Source of the DNA: Variovorax paradoxus
GTDB lineage: Bacteria > Pseudomonadota > Gammaproteobacteria > Burkholderiales > Burkholderiaceae_C
DNA length: 64,000 nucleotides
Direction of reading: 5' to 3'
Assembly: GCF_018614915.1 (NCBI RefSeq)
Contig: NZ_JAGGNU010000039.1
Coordinates: 1-64,000 of the forward strand
Shown: in pieces, positions 1 through 9,333 of the stretch
Numbering within the stretch: the stretch's first letter is position 1
How the letters are laid out: each line of letters opens with the position of its first letter
The notes under the pieces: model-generated
Databases searched by the model: none
Told to the model about the DNA's origin: nothing
What the model saw: the letters and a program-made list of their open reading frames with translations, nothing else
Program-made: the position numbers and the translations under genes

Positions 1-1
1 C

Positions 2-1474
2 GCGGCCGCCGCGCCGGCGCCGGCGCCGGCTGCGCCAGAGCCTGCCGCTTCGCGTCCCGCTGCGAGCGGCGCCAGCGTGGCCGGCCAGTCGCGCACCTTC
101 TCGACCCAGCTCGCCACCTACACCTCGGCGGGCTACGACGCCGTGCCCGGCTGGGGACGCGACGATTTCGCGGAGAGCTGGCCCGCCTTCCTCGGCAGCT
201 GCAAGGTGCTGACCGGCCGCGGCACCGAGTGGCGGCAGGTCTGCGAGCGCGCACGCGCCGTGGACGACAAGAGCAACCCGGCCATCCGCGGCTTCTTCGA
301 GCGCGAGTTCTCGGCCTACCAGATCCGCGACGACGACCGCCGGCCCGACGGCGTGGTCACCGGCTACTTCGAGCCCGAGATCAGCGGCAGCCGCAACTAC
401 GCACCGCCCTTCATCTACCCGGTGTACGGCCAGCCCGAGGACATGCTGTTCGCCGATGCGCGCAAGCTCCCGCCCGGCGACGCCACCGTGGCGGCGCGCG
501 TGCAGGGCCGCAACGTGGTGGTGCAGACCGGCCTCAGCACGCGCGACATGGGCGCGCCGGGCCTCTATGCGCTCGACCTCCGCGCGCTCACGCGCGACAC
601 GCTCGACCGCAAGGTGCGCCTGCGCATCGAGGGCCGGCGCCTGCTGCCCTACTACACGCGCGAGGAGATCGAGACCAAGGGCGCACCGAATGCGAAGGTG
701 CTGGCCTTCGTGAACAACGCCAGCGCGCTCTACGAGATGCAGATCCAGGGCTCTGGCCGCATCCGCCTGGCCAACGGCGAGGTGATCCGCGTCGCCTACG
801 CCGAGCAGAACGGCCAGCCCTTCCGGCCGACGTTGGCGCAGTCTTCCTCGGGCAAGACGCGCAGCCCGGTCAAGGTGCGCGGCGGCGCGATCGAGCTCGA
901 GCTCGACGACGGCGACGACGACGAGGAGAACGACACCTCGGTGATCCGCACGCGCGGCTTCACGCTGGCGCGTCCCGAGGTCAGCGGCGCGGTCGTGGTG
1001 CCGGGGCGGCGCGCTACCGGGCCGGTGATCGGCTCCGGCATCAAGGACCCGAGCTATGTGTTCTTCAAGGAGTCGCCGAGCACCAGCGGTGGACCGGTCG
1101 GCGCCTTCGGCGTGCCGCTGTCGGCCGGCCGCTCGATCGCGGTCGATCCGCGCAGCACGCCGCTGGGCTACCCGGTCTTCGTCTCCACGCGCGCGCCCGG
1201 CACCGGCACGCCGATGCAGCGGCTCACGATCGCGCAGGACACCGGCGGCGCAATCCGCGGCGCGGTGCGGGCCGACTACTTCTTCGGCAACGGCCAGCAG
1301 GCCGCGACCCAGGCCCGACGCATGAAGGAGCGCGGCCAGCTCTGGATCCTGCTGCCGCGCGGCCTCGCGGTGGCGGCGGCGGCGAGCTCGTCCATCCGCA
1401 CGCGCGGCGCGGCGGTGGGTGCGGACTTGCCGCAATGCCTGGTGCCTGAAGAAGGCGCTTGCGTCGACGACTAG
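2..1474 (+). CDS. mltA: MltA lytic murein transglycosylase, 5' end outside window
   Basis: Membrane-bound lytic transglycosylase A cleaves the MurNAc-GlcNAc bond of peptidoglycan to form 1,6-anhydro ends in the periplasm. The frame is open from base 2 and begins in an Ala/Pro-rich linker, so the signal peptide lies upstream of the window; a GTG at 77 is probably internal. An MltA domain is seen (YEMQIQGSGRIRLANGEV at about 720-780), then the C-terminal 3D domain with RSIAVDPRSTPLGYPV and the DTGGAIRG motif holding the expected catalytic Asp (near 1243). Between them is an unusual acidic insertion rich in Asp/Glu at 890-940. It sits 44 bases before an Hcp-like gene. Whether it serves the T6SS in letting the apparatus cross the wall is a guess; it may be a housekeeping neighbour. 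Confidence 0.88.
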   Translation, partial: AAAAPAPAPAAPEPAASRPAASGASVAGQSRTFSTQLATYTSAGYDAVPGWGRDDFAESWPAFLGSCKVLTGRGTEWRQVCERARAVDDKSNPAIRGFFEREFSAYQIRDDDRRPDGVVTGYFEPEISGSRNYAPPFIYPVYGQPEDMLFADARKLPPGDATVAARVQGRNVVVQTGLSTRDMGAPGLYALDLRALTRDTLDRKVRLRIEGRRLLPYYTREEIETKGAPNAKVLAFVNNASALYEMQIQGSGRIRLANGEVIRVAYAEQNGQPFRPTLAQSSSGKTRSPVKVRGGAIELELDDGDDDEENDTSVIRTRGFTLARPEVSGAVVVPGRRATGPVIGSGIKDPSYVFFKESPSTSGGPVGAFGVPLSAGRSIAVDPRSTPLGYPVFVSTRAPGTGTPMQRLTIAQDTGGAIRGAVRADYFFGNGQQAATQARRMKERGQLWILLPRGLAVAAAASSSIRTRGAAVGADLPQCLVPEEGACVDD

Positions 1475-1518
1475 GAAGGCGGATCGAACGCCCGCAGATT
1501 TTCTTTCAGGAGATGCAC

Positions 1519-2076
1519 ATGAGCTGGACGAAGGATGGAACCCTGGACCCCGACGAGGCCCTGCGCCTGCTGGACCACATGTCGGGCGAGTCGGACAACG
1601 ACTTCGCCATGATGATCGAGAACAAGGGCGCGGTGATGGAGGGCGAGTCCGACCGCAAGTACGAGGACGGCAAGTGCCGCATGGACATCGCCGGCTACTC
1701 CTACCTGGCCGAGGTCGTCACGCCGCCCGGGGCCAGCAAGGGCAAGGTGCGCAACCATGCGCTGATCGTCGTGCGCGCCTGCGACGCGGCCACCGCCTCG
1801 ATCGCGAGCCTGATGAAGAACCAGGACAGCGAGATCAAGGTGAACCTGTCGGTGTTCAAGGCCGGCGGCGATGCTTCGAAGGACATGCAGCCGACCCTGG
1901 AAATCGTGCTCGAGGGCGCGCGCGTCGACACCCATTCCATCCTGACCGGCGGCACGCCCCGCAAGCCCTGCGAAATCATCTTCTTCCATTTCCGGAAGAT
2001 CGAAATCCGCTCCGCGCCGCAAAAAGCGACAGGCCAGCGCGGCGCCGTGCGCAGCTGCGTGATGGCAAATGAATAA
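1519..2076 (+). CDS. Hcp-like (TssD family) T6SS protein, divergent
   Basis: A 185-residue protein resembling Hcp, the ring protein forming the T6SS inner tube. The call rests on position at the head of the tagJ-tssEFGH run and on the C-terminal part (EGARVDTHSILTGG, then IIFFHFRKIEIRS), which has the Hcp-like beta pattern. It differs strongly from the classical Hcp encoded at 23011-23496 and has an extra N-terminal stretch (EALRLLDHMSGESDNDFAMM). The ATG at 1519 was chosen because CAGGAG at 1507-1512 gives normal spacing; an ATG at 1513 is also in frame. It could be a specialised tube subunit, an Hcp-fused adaptor or a cargo carrier. Confidence 0.68.
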   Translation: MSWTKDGTLDPDEALRLLDHMSGESDNDFAMMIENKGAVMEGESDRKYEDGKCRMDIAGYSYLAEVVTPPGASKGKVRNHALIVVRACDAATASIASLMKNQDSEIKVNLSVFKAGGDASKDMQPTLEIVLEGARVDTHSILTGGTPRKPCEIIFFHFRKIEIRSAPQKATGQRGAVRSCVMANE

Positions 2077-2111
2077 GGCTCTCCCCCAGGTTGGCTCACT
2101 TCGTGTAGCCG

Positions 2112-2168
2112 CCCACCCCCTCACCGGGGGCAACACCAGCGGCCCGGCAAAGCCGGTTCCGCGGTGTT
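2112..2168. repeat. REP-like intergenic double hairpin
   Basis: The 165-base gap between the Hcp-like gene and tagJ contains a C-run/G-run stem (2116-2130) followed by a long imperfect hairpin (2132-2168) with arms AACACCAGCGGCCCGGC and GCCGGTTCCGCGGTGTT around an AAA loop. From memory, near-identical elements are dispersed between genes in Variovorax and relatives. It has no T-tract, so it is not a classical terminator, though it may attenuate transcription into tagJ. Confidence 0.6.
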
Positions 2169-2241
2169 CCCCGAACGGGCCTGGCTTCGCCGGCCGCGGC
2201 TCTTCGAATCAACCCGCGCACATCGAGTCGAAAGGTCAGTC

Positions 2242-3081
2242 ATGACACTCTCCGCCGAACTTCTGCAAGCCGCCGATCCGGCCGGCGCTCTCAAGGCACT
2301 GAGCGACGAAGTGCGCGCCAAGCCCGCCGACGCCAAGCTGCGCGTCTTCATGGCGCAGCTCTTGTGCGTGCTCGGCCAGTGGGAGCGCGCGCTCAACCAG
2401 CTCACCGTCGCGGCCGAGCTCGATGCGCTCGCCGTGCCGATGAAGCAGGTCTACGGCGAGGCCATCCGCTGCGAGGGCCTGCGCGCCGAGGTGTTCGCCG
2501 GCACGCGCACGCCGATGGTGTTCGGCCAGCCCGATGAATGGCTCGCGCTCCTGATCGAATCGCTGCTGCGCCAGGGCAGCGGCGATGCGGCGCTGGCCGA
2601 GGACTTGCGCAGCCGCGCCTTCGACGCCGCGCCCGCCACGCCGGGCACGCTGGACGGCAAGCCCTTCGAATGGCTGGCCGATGCCGACATGCGCCTGGGC
2701 CCGGTGCTGGAGGCCTTCGTGAACGGCCGCTATTACTGGATTCCCTATGCGCGCCTTGCGCACGTGAAGTTCGATCCGCCCGAGGACCTGCGCGACTGCG
2801 TGTGGCTGCCGGCGCACCTGCAGTTCGAGAACGGCGGCGAGACGCTGGCGCTGGTGCCCACGCGCTACGAAGGCACCGAGCGCTGCAGCGACGGCACGCT
2901 GCAGCTCGCGCGCAAGACCGAGTGGCGCGAGCTGCGGCCCGAGGTGTGGGCCGGGCTGGGGCAGCGCATGCTGAGCGGCCAAGGCGAGGAAGGCGGCGAG
3001 GAGCACGCCATGCTGGACGTGCGCGAGATCCTGTTCTCGGCCGATGCGTCGGCGCCGAAGGAAGAAGGCTCCGGTGGCTGA
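2242..3081 (+). CDS. tagJ: TagJ/ImpE family T6SS accessory protein
   Basis: A 279-residue ImpE-type protein. TagJ proteins of some T6SS lineages bind the N-terminus of the sheath subunit TssB and help link the sheath to the ClpV recycling step. The N-terminal half is helical and TPR-like (ALKALSDEVRAKPADAKLRVF, then LLCVLGQWERALNQL). The C-terminal half has the family signature FVNGRYYWIPYARL and VWLPAHLQFENGGE. The ATG at 2242 follows AAAGGTCAG; an earlier in-frame ATG would extend into the repeat. The 3' end overlaps tssE, indicating translational coupling. Confidence 0.88.
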   Translation: MTLSAELLQAADPAGALKALSDEVRAKPADAKLRVFMAQLLCVLGQWERALNQLTVAAELDALAVPMKQVYGEAIRCEGLRAEVFAGTRTPMVFGQPDEWLALLIESLLRQGSGDAALAEDLRSRAFDAAPATPGTLDGKPFEWLADADMRLGPVLEAFVNGRYYWIPYARLAHVKFDPPEDLRDCVWLPAHLQFENGGETLALVPTRYEGTERCSDGTLQLARKTEWRELRPEVWAGLGQRMLSGQGEEGGEEHAMLDVREILFSADASAPKEEGSGG

Positions 3082-3589
3082 GCCGCTCGCGCAGGAGCGC
3101 CTGCAGCCCTCGCTGCTCGATCGCCTGGTGGACAACGCGCCCGACGAGAAGCGCGAGAGCGACGACAAGCGCACGCTGACCCGCCAGGCACTGCGCCAGG
3201 CGGTGCTGCGCGACCTGTCGTGGCTCTTCAATGCCACCGGCTTCGGCCTGGCCTTCGACGACAAGCGCTACCCCCATGCGGCGCGCTCTGTTCTCAACTA
3301 CGGATTGCCTATGCTGTCCGGCCAGTTCACGTCCTCTGTCCAGCGTGTCAGCATGGAACAGGCTCTGAAGAACGCCATCCTGCAGTTCGAGCCGCGCATC
3401 CTGCCTCGAACACTGGAAGTTGAACTCGTCATGGAAGGCTCGGCACTTGATTCCCACAACCGCGTCGGCCTCAGGATCCGGGGCATGCTGTGGGCCCAGC
3501 CGGTCCCGCTGGAGTTCCTGATGCGCAGCCGGATCGATCTCGAGGAGGGACGCATCGAGATCGAGGACCTCGCGACGCCGCAGCGGTAG
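3044..3589 (+). CDS. tssE: TssE, gp25-like T6SS baseplate protein
   Basis: TssE is a gp25/lysozyme-like fold subunit of the T6SS baseplate wedge, where it nucleates sheath polymerisation with TssF, TssG and TssK. The 181 residues include an N-terminal segment with LQPSLLDRLVDNAPDEK, then DLSWLFNATGF, VLNYGLP and the C-terminal strand pattern ending EEGRIEIEDL, all typical of TssE. The start at 3044 gives a basic leader (MRRRRRKK) and a 38-base overlap with tagJ. A GTG at 3074 would give an 8-base overlap and a more standard N-terminus, and is a real alternative. tssF starts 7 bases downstream. Confidence 0.9.
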   Translation: MRRRRRKKAPVAEPLAQERLQPSLLDRLVDNAPDEKRESDDKRTLTRQALRQAVLRDLSWLFNATGFGLAFDDKRYPHAARSVLNYGLPMLSGQFTSSVQRVSMEQALKNAILQFEPRILPRTLEVELVMEGSALDSHNRVGLRIRGMLWAQPVPLEFLMRSRIDLEEGRIEIEDLATPQR

Positions 3590-3596
3590 CCGATCC

Positions 3597-5507
3597 ATGG
3601 ACCCGCGCCTGCTGACCCTGTACGAACAGGAGCTCCGCTACTTCCGCGAGAGCTCATCGGAGTTCGCGCGCGCGTTTCCGAAGATCGCGAGCCGGCTCGG
3701 CATCGAAGGGCAGGAGGTGTCCGACCCCTATGTCGAACGGCTGATCGAGGCCACGGCCTTCCTGGCTGCGCGCGTCGGGCTCAAGCTCGATGCCGAATAC
3801 CCGCGCTTCACCGGCCATCTGCTCGACATCGTCTACCCGCACTTCATGGCGCCGACGCCCGCGATGGCGGTGGTGTCGCTGGCTTGCGATCCGGACGACG
3901 CCAACCTCGCCAACGGGCCCCTGCTCCCGCGCGGCAGCGGCCTGCGCGCGCGCCAGGCGGTGGGGCAGAACACGCATTGCGAGTTCCGCACTTCGCGCGC
4001 GCTGCGCGTCTGGCCGGTCGAGGTGCAGCGCGCGCAGTACTTCAGCTACGCGCCCGACCTGCCGCTGGCCCAGCATCCGCAGTCGCGCGAGATCCGCGGC
4101 GGGCTGCGCATCGCCCTGCGTGCCACCGCGGGCCTCAAGTTCGACCAGCTCGGGCAGCTCGGGCTCGACGAGCTGGTGGTCCATTTCGGCGGCGCCGAGG
4201 ACGTGGCTTGGCAGCTGTACGAATGCATGCTCGGCAAGCCCGTCGGCGTGCTGGTGCAGCCACTGGCCGCAGGCGGCATGGCCACGGGCAGTGCCGGCTC
4301 CGCGGTGCGGCAGCTGCCCGGCAGCGCGGTCCAGGCGCTCGGCTTCGAGGACGACGAGGCGCTGCTGCCCGTGACCGCGACCGGCTTCTCCGGCCATCGC
4401 CTGGTGCAGGAGTACTTCGCCTTTCCGGAGCGCTTCCAGTTCGCGCGCATCACCGGCCTGCAGCGCGTGCTGTCGCAGATGCCGGCCGCCGAGGTCGAGC
4501 TCGTGGTGCTGTTCTCGCGCGGCGACGCGGCGCTCGAGAAGCTGGTCGGCCCCGACAACGTGCAGCTGCATTGCGTGCCGGCCATCAACCTCTTCAGCAA
4601 GCGCCTCGACCGCGTGGCGGTGAGCGAGGGCGTGAGCCAGTTCCACCTGGTGCCCGACCGCACGCGGCCGCAGGACTTCGAGGTGCAGACCGTGACCGAG
4701 GTGGTGGGCCACGGCAACCCGGGCGCCGAGGGCGGGCTGGAGCAGCCCTTCCTGCCTTTCTACGCGGCCTTCCATGGCGCCCGCCACAGCCATCCCGCGT
4801 ACTTCACGACCACGCGCGAGCCGCGCATGCTGTCGGTCAAGCAGCGCACCGAGGGGCACCGCAGCAGCCACATCGGCTCCGAGGTCTACATGCAGATCGT
4901 CGATCCGCAGCAGGCGCCCTTTGCCGACGCGCTGCGGCAGCTGGCCGTGACGGCGCTGGTCACCAACCGCGACCTGCCGCTGCTCATGCCGCTCGGGCGC
5001 GAGAACGATTTCGACTGCATCGATTCCTTCCCCGCGCAGCGCATCCGCGTGGTTCGCGGCCCGTCGCGTCCGGTGTCGCCGGTGGTGAGCCAGGGCCTGG
5101 GCTGGCGCGTGATCGACCACCTGGCGCTCAACTACCTGTCGCTGTCCGACAGCTCGCGCGAGCAGGGCGCGGCCGCCTTGCGCGAGATGTTGATGCTCTA
5201 CGCGGTGCACGCCGACGAGGTGCGGCAGGGCCAGGTGCGCGGGCTGCTGTCGGTGCGCGCGAAGCCGGTCGCGCGCCGGCTGCCGCTGGCCGGGCCGATC
5301 GCCTTCGGCCGCGGGCTCGAGGTGACGATCGAGGTCGACCGCAACGCCTTCCACGGCCACAGCGCCTTTCTGTTCGGCGCGGTGATGGCGCGCTACCTGG
5401 CGCGCCATGTGGAGGTCAACCACTTCGTCGAGACCGTGCTCACCGCTTCGGGCAAGGGCGAGATCATGCGATGGAGGCCGCTGTGCGGGGCACGCCCGAT
5501 CCTGTAG
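3597..5507 (+). CDS. tssF: TssF (VasA/ImpG) T6SS baseplate protein
   Basis: The 636-residue length is normal for TssF, a main baseplate wedge component that contacts TssG and VgrG. It opens with the strongly conserved block MDPRLLTLYEQELRYFRESS, then FAKxxP-like FARAFPKIASRLG, DPYVERLIEATAFLAARV and GHLLDIVYPHFMAPTPAM. A C-terminal FGRGLEVTIEVD block is followed by GHSAFLFGAVMARYLARHVEVNHFVET, family hallmarks. It overlaps tssG by 37 bases, so the two are probably translated in a coupled way. Confidence 0.96.
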   Translation: MDPRLLTLYEQELRYFRESSSEFARAFPKIASRLGIEGQEVSDPYVERLIEATAFLAARVGLKLDAEYPRFTGHLLDIVYPHFMAPTPAMAVVSLACDPDDANLANGPLLPRGSGLRARQAVGQNTHCEFRTSRALRVWPVEVQRAQYFSYAPDLPLAQHPQSREIRGGLRIALRATAGLKFDQLGQLGLDELVVHFGGAEDVAWQLYECMLGKPVGVLVQPLAAGGMATGSAGSAVRQLPGSAVQALGFEDDEALLPVTATGFSGHRLVQEYFAFPERFQFARITGLQRVLSQMPAAEVELVVLFSRGDAALEKLVGPDNVQLHCVPAINLFSKRLDRVAVSEGVSQFHLVPDRTRPQDFEVQTVTEVVGHGNPGAEGGLEQPFLPFYAAFHGARHSHPAYFTTTREPRMLSVKQRTEGHRSSHIGSEVYMQIVDPQQAPFADALRQLAVTALVTNRDLPLLMPLGRENDFDCIDSFPAQRIRVVRGPSRPVSPVVSQGLGWRVIDHLALNYLSLSDSSREQGAAALREMLMLYAVHADEVRQGQVRGLLSVRAKPVARRLPLAGPIAFGRGLEVTIEVDRNAFHGHSAFLFGAVMARYLARHVEVNHFVETVLTASGKGEIMRWRPLCGARPIL

Positions 5508-6571
5508 AGCTTCCCGCGGCCCCGCCCGCGCGGCGCGAGAGCGTCGGCGAGCGCGTGCAGGCATGGTCGGCCGAGCCCTGGGCGTACGACTACTTCGCCG
5601 TCATGCGGCGGCTCGAGGCCATTGCCGCGCCCGCGCCGCGCTGGGGCCGTGCGCTGCTGCCGAGCGCCGAGCCGGTGCGCATCGGGCAGGAGCCTTCGCT
5701 CTCGTTCGCGCCGGCGAGCTTCAGCCGCTTCGAGGCGGCCGGCGTGCATTCGCCGCCGCGGCTGCGCCAGCATTTCTTCGGCTACCTCGGGCCCAACGGG
5801 CCGCTGCCGGTGCACCTGAGCGACTTCATCCGCGAGCGCAGCATCAACCATGGCGACCCGACCTGGCTGGCCTTCCTCGATGCCTTCTCGCACCGCTTCT
5901 CGCTCTTTCTCTATCGGGCCTGGGCGCAGTCGAAGCCGGCCGTCGGGCTCGACCGGCCGCAGGAGGACCACTTCCGCTGCCAGGTCGGCGCGCTGGTCGG
6001 CATCGGCACCGCGGCACGGCAGGAGCGCGACGAGCTGCACGACGATGCGCGGCTGCATTTCGCGGGGCGCCTGATGCGCCAGGTGCACAACGCCGAGGGC
6101 GTGGAGGCGGTGCTGCAGAGCTACTTCGGCGTACCGGTGCGGCTCGAGCCCTGGGTCGGCCACTGGATGGCGCTGCCGCCCGAAGAGCTGACCCGCCTGG
6201 GCCGCGGCGAGGCCTCGCGCTCGCTGGGCATGGGCGCGATGCTCGGTCGCCGCGCCTGGGACCGCCAGCACCGCGTGCGGCTGCATCTCGGGCCGCTCAG
6301 CTTCGAGCGCTACCGCATGTTCCTGCCGATCGGCGCGGCACGGCCCGCACTGCAGCGCTGGATGCAGCAACTGCTGGGCGACGAGCTGTACTGGGATGCC
6401 GAGCTCATTCTCGAGAAGCAGCAGGTGCCAGCTACGCGCCTGGGCCGGGAGCGCGGCAATGCGCCGCGGCTGGGCTGGGCCAGCTGGATCGGCGATCGCC
6501 AGCGCGCGCGCGATGCGCCCGACGTCCGCATCGATGGCGAAGGGGCGCTGTCGCGCGCTGCAGTCTCATGA
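5471..6571 (+). CDS. tssG: TssG (VasB/ImpH) T6SS baseplate protein
   Basis: TssG pairs with two TssF chains in the baseplate wedge. The 366-residue frame has the family landmarks SVGERVQAWSAEPWAYDYFAVMRRLE, RQHFFGYLGPNGPLP, NHGDPTWLAFLDAFSHRF and the C-terminal RRAWDRQHRVRLHLGPLSFE segment. The ATG at 5471 lies inside the end of tssF, the first start that keeps the N-terminal block. The next gene, clpV, starts 19 bases after the stop. Confidence 0.94.
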   Translation: MEAAVRGTPDPVELPAAPPARRESVGERVQAWSAEPWAYDYFAVMRRLEAIAAPAPRWGRALLPSAEPVRIGQEPSLSFAPASFSRFEAAGVHSPPRLRQHFFGYLGPNGPLPVHLSDFIRERSINHGDPTWLAFLDAFSHRFSLFLYRAWAQSKPAVGLDRPQEDHFRCQVGALVGIGTAARQERDELHDDARLHFAGRLMRQVHNAEGVEAVLQSYFGVPVRLEPWVGHWMALPPEELTRLGRGEASRSLGMGAMLGRRAWDRQHRVRLHLGPLSFERYRMFLPIGAARPALQRWMQQLLGDELYWDAELILEKQQVPATRLGRERGNAPRLGWASWIGDRQRARDAPDVRIDGEGALSRAAVS

Positions 6572-6590
6572 ACACTGATGGAGAAACCCT

Positions 6591-9266
6591 ATGAGTGAAA
6601 TCAGCCGCACCGCCTTGTTCGGCAAGCTCAATTCGCTCGCCTACAAGGCCATCGAGGGCGCCACGGTGTTCTGCAAGATGCGCGGGAATCCGTACGTGGA
6701 GCTGGAGCACTGGTTCGCCCAGCTGCTGCAGGCGCAGGACTCCGACCTGCACCGCGTGATCCAGCACTACCAGCTGGACATCTCGGTCATCGCCAAGGAC
6801 ATGACGGCCGCGCTCGACCGCCTGCCGCGCGGCGCCACCGCGATCAGCGACTTCTCGCCGCACATCGAGAACGCGATCGAGCGCGCCTGGACCTACGCCA
6901 CGCTGCAGTTCGGCGAGGCGCAGGTGCGCACCGGCTACCTCCTGGTCGGCATGCTGAAGACGCCGAGCCTGCGCAATCCGCTCTTGGGCCTGTCGAAGCA
7001 GTTCGACAAGGTGAAGGTCGAGGACCTGGCCGACAACTTTGCCAAGATCTGCGACGCCTCGCCCGAATCGAAGTTGCGCGCGCAGGACGGTACCGGCATG
7101 GGCAGCGGCGCCCCGGGCGAAGAGAGCGGTGCGATGGCGCCGGCCGCCATGGGCAAGGGCGACGCGCTGAAGAAGTTTGCTGTCGATCTCACGGAGAAGG
7201 CGAAGAAGGGAGAGATGGATCCGGTGACCGGGCGGGACGAGGAAATCCGCCAGATCGTCGACATCCTGATGCGGCGCCGCCAGAACAACCCGCTCTTGAC
7301 GGGTGAGGCGGGCGTCGGCAAGACGGCGGTGGTGGAGGGCTTCGCCCAGCGCCTGGCGCGCGGCGACGTGCCGCCGCAGCTCAAGGACGTCAAGCTGCTC
7401 ACGCTCGACATCGGCCTCTTGCAGGCCGGTGCCAGCATGAAGGGCGAGTTCGAGCAACGTCTGCGGCAGGTGATCGACGAGGTGCAGGCATCGCCCACGC
7501 CGATCATCCTGTTCATCGACGAGATCCACACGCTGGTCGGCGCCGGCGGCGCGGCCGGCACCGGCGATGCGGCCAACCTGCTGAAGCCGGCGCTGGCGCG
7601 CGGCAACCTGCGCACCATCGGCGCCACCACCTGGGCCGAATACAAAAAGTACATCGAGAAGGACCCGGCGCTGACGCGGCGCTTCCAGGTCGTGCAGGTG
7701 CCCGAGCCCGACGAGACCAAGGCCATCCTGATGCTGCGCGGCGTGGCCAGCGTGCTCGAGAAGCACCACCGCGTGCAATTGCTCGACGAGGCGATCGAGG
7801 CGGCGGTGAAGCTCTCGCACCGCTACATCCCCGCGCGGCAATTGCCCGACAAGGCGGTGAGCCTGCTCGACACCGCCTGCGCGCGCGTCGCCGTGTCGCA
7901 GCACGCCATGCCGCCGGAGGTGGAGGACTGCCAGCGCCGCATCGAGGCGCTCACGGTCGAGAGCGAGATCATCGGCCGCGAGGAGGCGATCGGCATCGAC
8001 GTGAGCAAGCGCGCTGCGCAGGTACAGGCGCTCCTGGCCGAATCCAATGCGGAGCTCGAAAAGCTCAATGTGCGCTGGAAGGAGGAGAAGGGCCTGGTCG
8101 ATCGGTTGCTCGAACTGCGCGGCAAGCTGCGCGACGGCAACAAGCCGGTGGATGCGCCCGCCGATAGCGCCGCGCCGGACCGCAGCACGCTCCTCGCCGA
8201 GCTGCACGAGCTGCAATCGAAGATCAGCAGCGTGCAGGGCGAGTCGCCGCTGATCCTGCCCTCGGTCGATGCGCAGGCCGTGTCCTCGGTGGTCGCCGAC
8301 TGGACCGGCATCCCGGTCGGGCGCATGCAGCGCAACGAGATCGAGACCGTGCTCAACCTGCCGAAGCTGCTGGGCCAGCGCGTGATCGGGCAGGACCATG
8401 CGATGGAGATGATCGCCAAGCGCATCCAGACCTCGCGCGCGGGCCTGGACAACCCGAGCAAGCCGATCGGCGTCTTCATGCTGGCCGGCACCTCGGGCGT
8501 CGGCAAGACCGAGACCGCGATCGCGCTGGCCGAGGCCTTGTACGGCGGCGAGCAGAACATGATCGTCATCAACATGAGCGAGTACCAGGAGGCGCACACC
8601 GTGAGCTCGCTCAAGGGTGCGCCGCCCGGCTATGTGGGCTACGGCGAAGGCGGCGTGCTGACCGAGGCCGTGCGCCGCCGGCCCTACAGCGTGGTGCTGC
8701 TGGACGAGGTGGAGAAGGCGCACTCCGACGTGCACGAGCTCTTCTTCCAGGTCTTCGACAAGGGCTTCATGGAAGACGGCGAGGGCCGCAGCATCGACTT
8801 CAAGAACACGCTGATCATCCTGACCACCAATGCCGGCACCGACCTGATCGCCAGCATGTGCAAGGACCCGGAGCTCATGCCTGACCCCGAGGGCATGGCC
8901 AAGGCGCTGCGCGATCCGCTGTTGAAGATCTTCCCGCCGGCGCTGCTGGGCCGGCTGGTCACCATCCCGTACTACCCGCTCAGCGACGAGATGCTGGGCA
9001 AGATCGTCGAGCTGCAGTTGAAGCGCATCAAGAAGCGCGTGGAAGCGCGCTACCAGATCCCGTTCGAATACGGCGACGACGTGGTCAAGCTGGTGGTGAG
9101 CCGCTGCACCGAGAGCGAATCAGGCGGCCGGATGATCGACGCGATCCTCACCAACACCATGCTGCCGGACATCAGCCGCGAGTTCCTGAACCGGATGATG
9201 GAAGGCAAGCCGATCGAGCGGGTGTCGGTCAGTGCCCGCGACGGTGCGTTCGAGTACGGCTTCTAG
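6591..9266 (+). CDS. tssH: TssH/ClpV AAA+ ATPase of the T6SS
   Basis: ClpV is the hexameric AAA+ unfoldase that disassembles contracted TssB/TssC sheath in the cytoplasm so the apparatus can be reused. At 891 residues it has normal family length. A Clp-N domain at the start (SRTALFGKLNSLAYKAIEGA) is followed by AAA domain 1 with Walker A GEAGVGKT near residue 238 and FIDEIHTLVGAGG, a coiled middle segment, and AAA domain 2 with Walker A GTSGVGKT near residue 633 and LLDEVEKAH. It starts after a GGAGAAACCCT ribosome site and ends the baseplate operon segment. Confidence 0.97.
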   Translation: MSEISRTALFGKLNSLAYKAIEGATVFCKMRGNPYVELEHWFAQLLQAQDSDLHRVIQHYQLDISVIAKDMTAALDRLPRGATAISDFSPHIENAIERAWTYATLQFGEAQVRTGYLLVGMLKTPSLRNPLLGLSKQFDKVKVEDLADNFAKICDASPESKLRAQDGTGMGSGAPGEESGAMAPAAMGKGDALKKFAVDLTEKAKKGEMDPVTGRDEEIRQIVDILMRRRQNNPLLTGEAGVGKTAVVEGFAQRLARGDVPPQLKDVKLLTLDIGLLQAGASMKGEFEQRLRQVIDEVQASPTPIILFIDEIHTLVGAGGAAGTGDAANLLKPALARGNLRTIGATTWAEYKKYIEKDPALTRRFQVVQVPEPDETKAILMLRGVASVLEKHHRVQLLDEAIEAAVKLSHRYIPARQLPDKAVSLLDTACARVAVSQHAMPPEVEDCQRRIEALTVESEIIGREEAIGIDVSKRAAQVQALLAESNAELEKLNVRWKEEKGLVDRLLELRGKLRDGNKPVDAPADSAAPDRSTLLAELHELQSKISSVQGESPLILPSVDAQAVSSVVADWTGIPVGRMQRNEIETVLNLPKLLGQRVIGQDHAMEMIAKRIQTSRAGLDNPSKPIGVFMLAGTSGVGKTETAIALAEALYGGEQNMIVINMSEYQEAHTVSSLKGAPPGYVGYGEGGVLTEAVRRRPYSVVLLDEVEKAHSDVHELFFQVFDKGFMEDGEGRSIDFKNTLIILTTNAGTDLIASMCKDPELMPDPEGMAKALRDPLLKIFPPALLGRLVTIPYYPLSDEMLGKIVELQLKRIKKRVEARYQIPFEYGDDVVKLVVSRCTESESGGRMIDAILTNTMLPDISREFLNRMMEGKPIERVSVSARDGAFEYGF

Positions 9267-9333
9267 TGCGATCGGCAGCAGCACAGGCCGCAATACTGAA
9301 TTTGGTTCTCGCAACATATTGAGGAGAAGAGCG

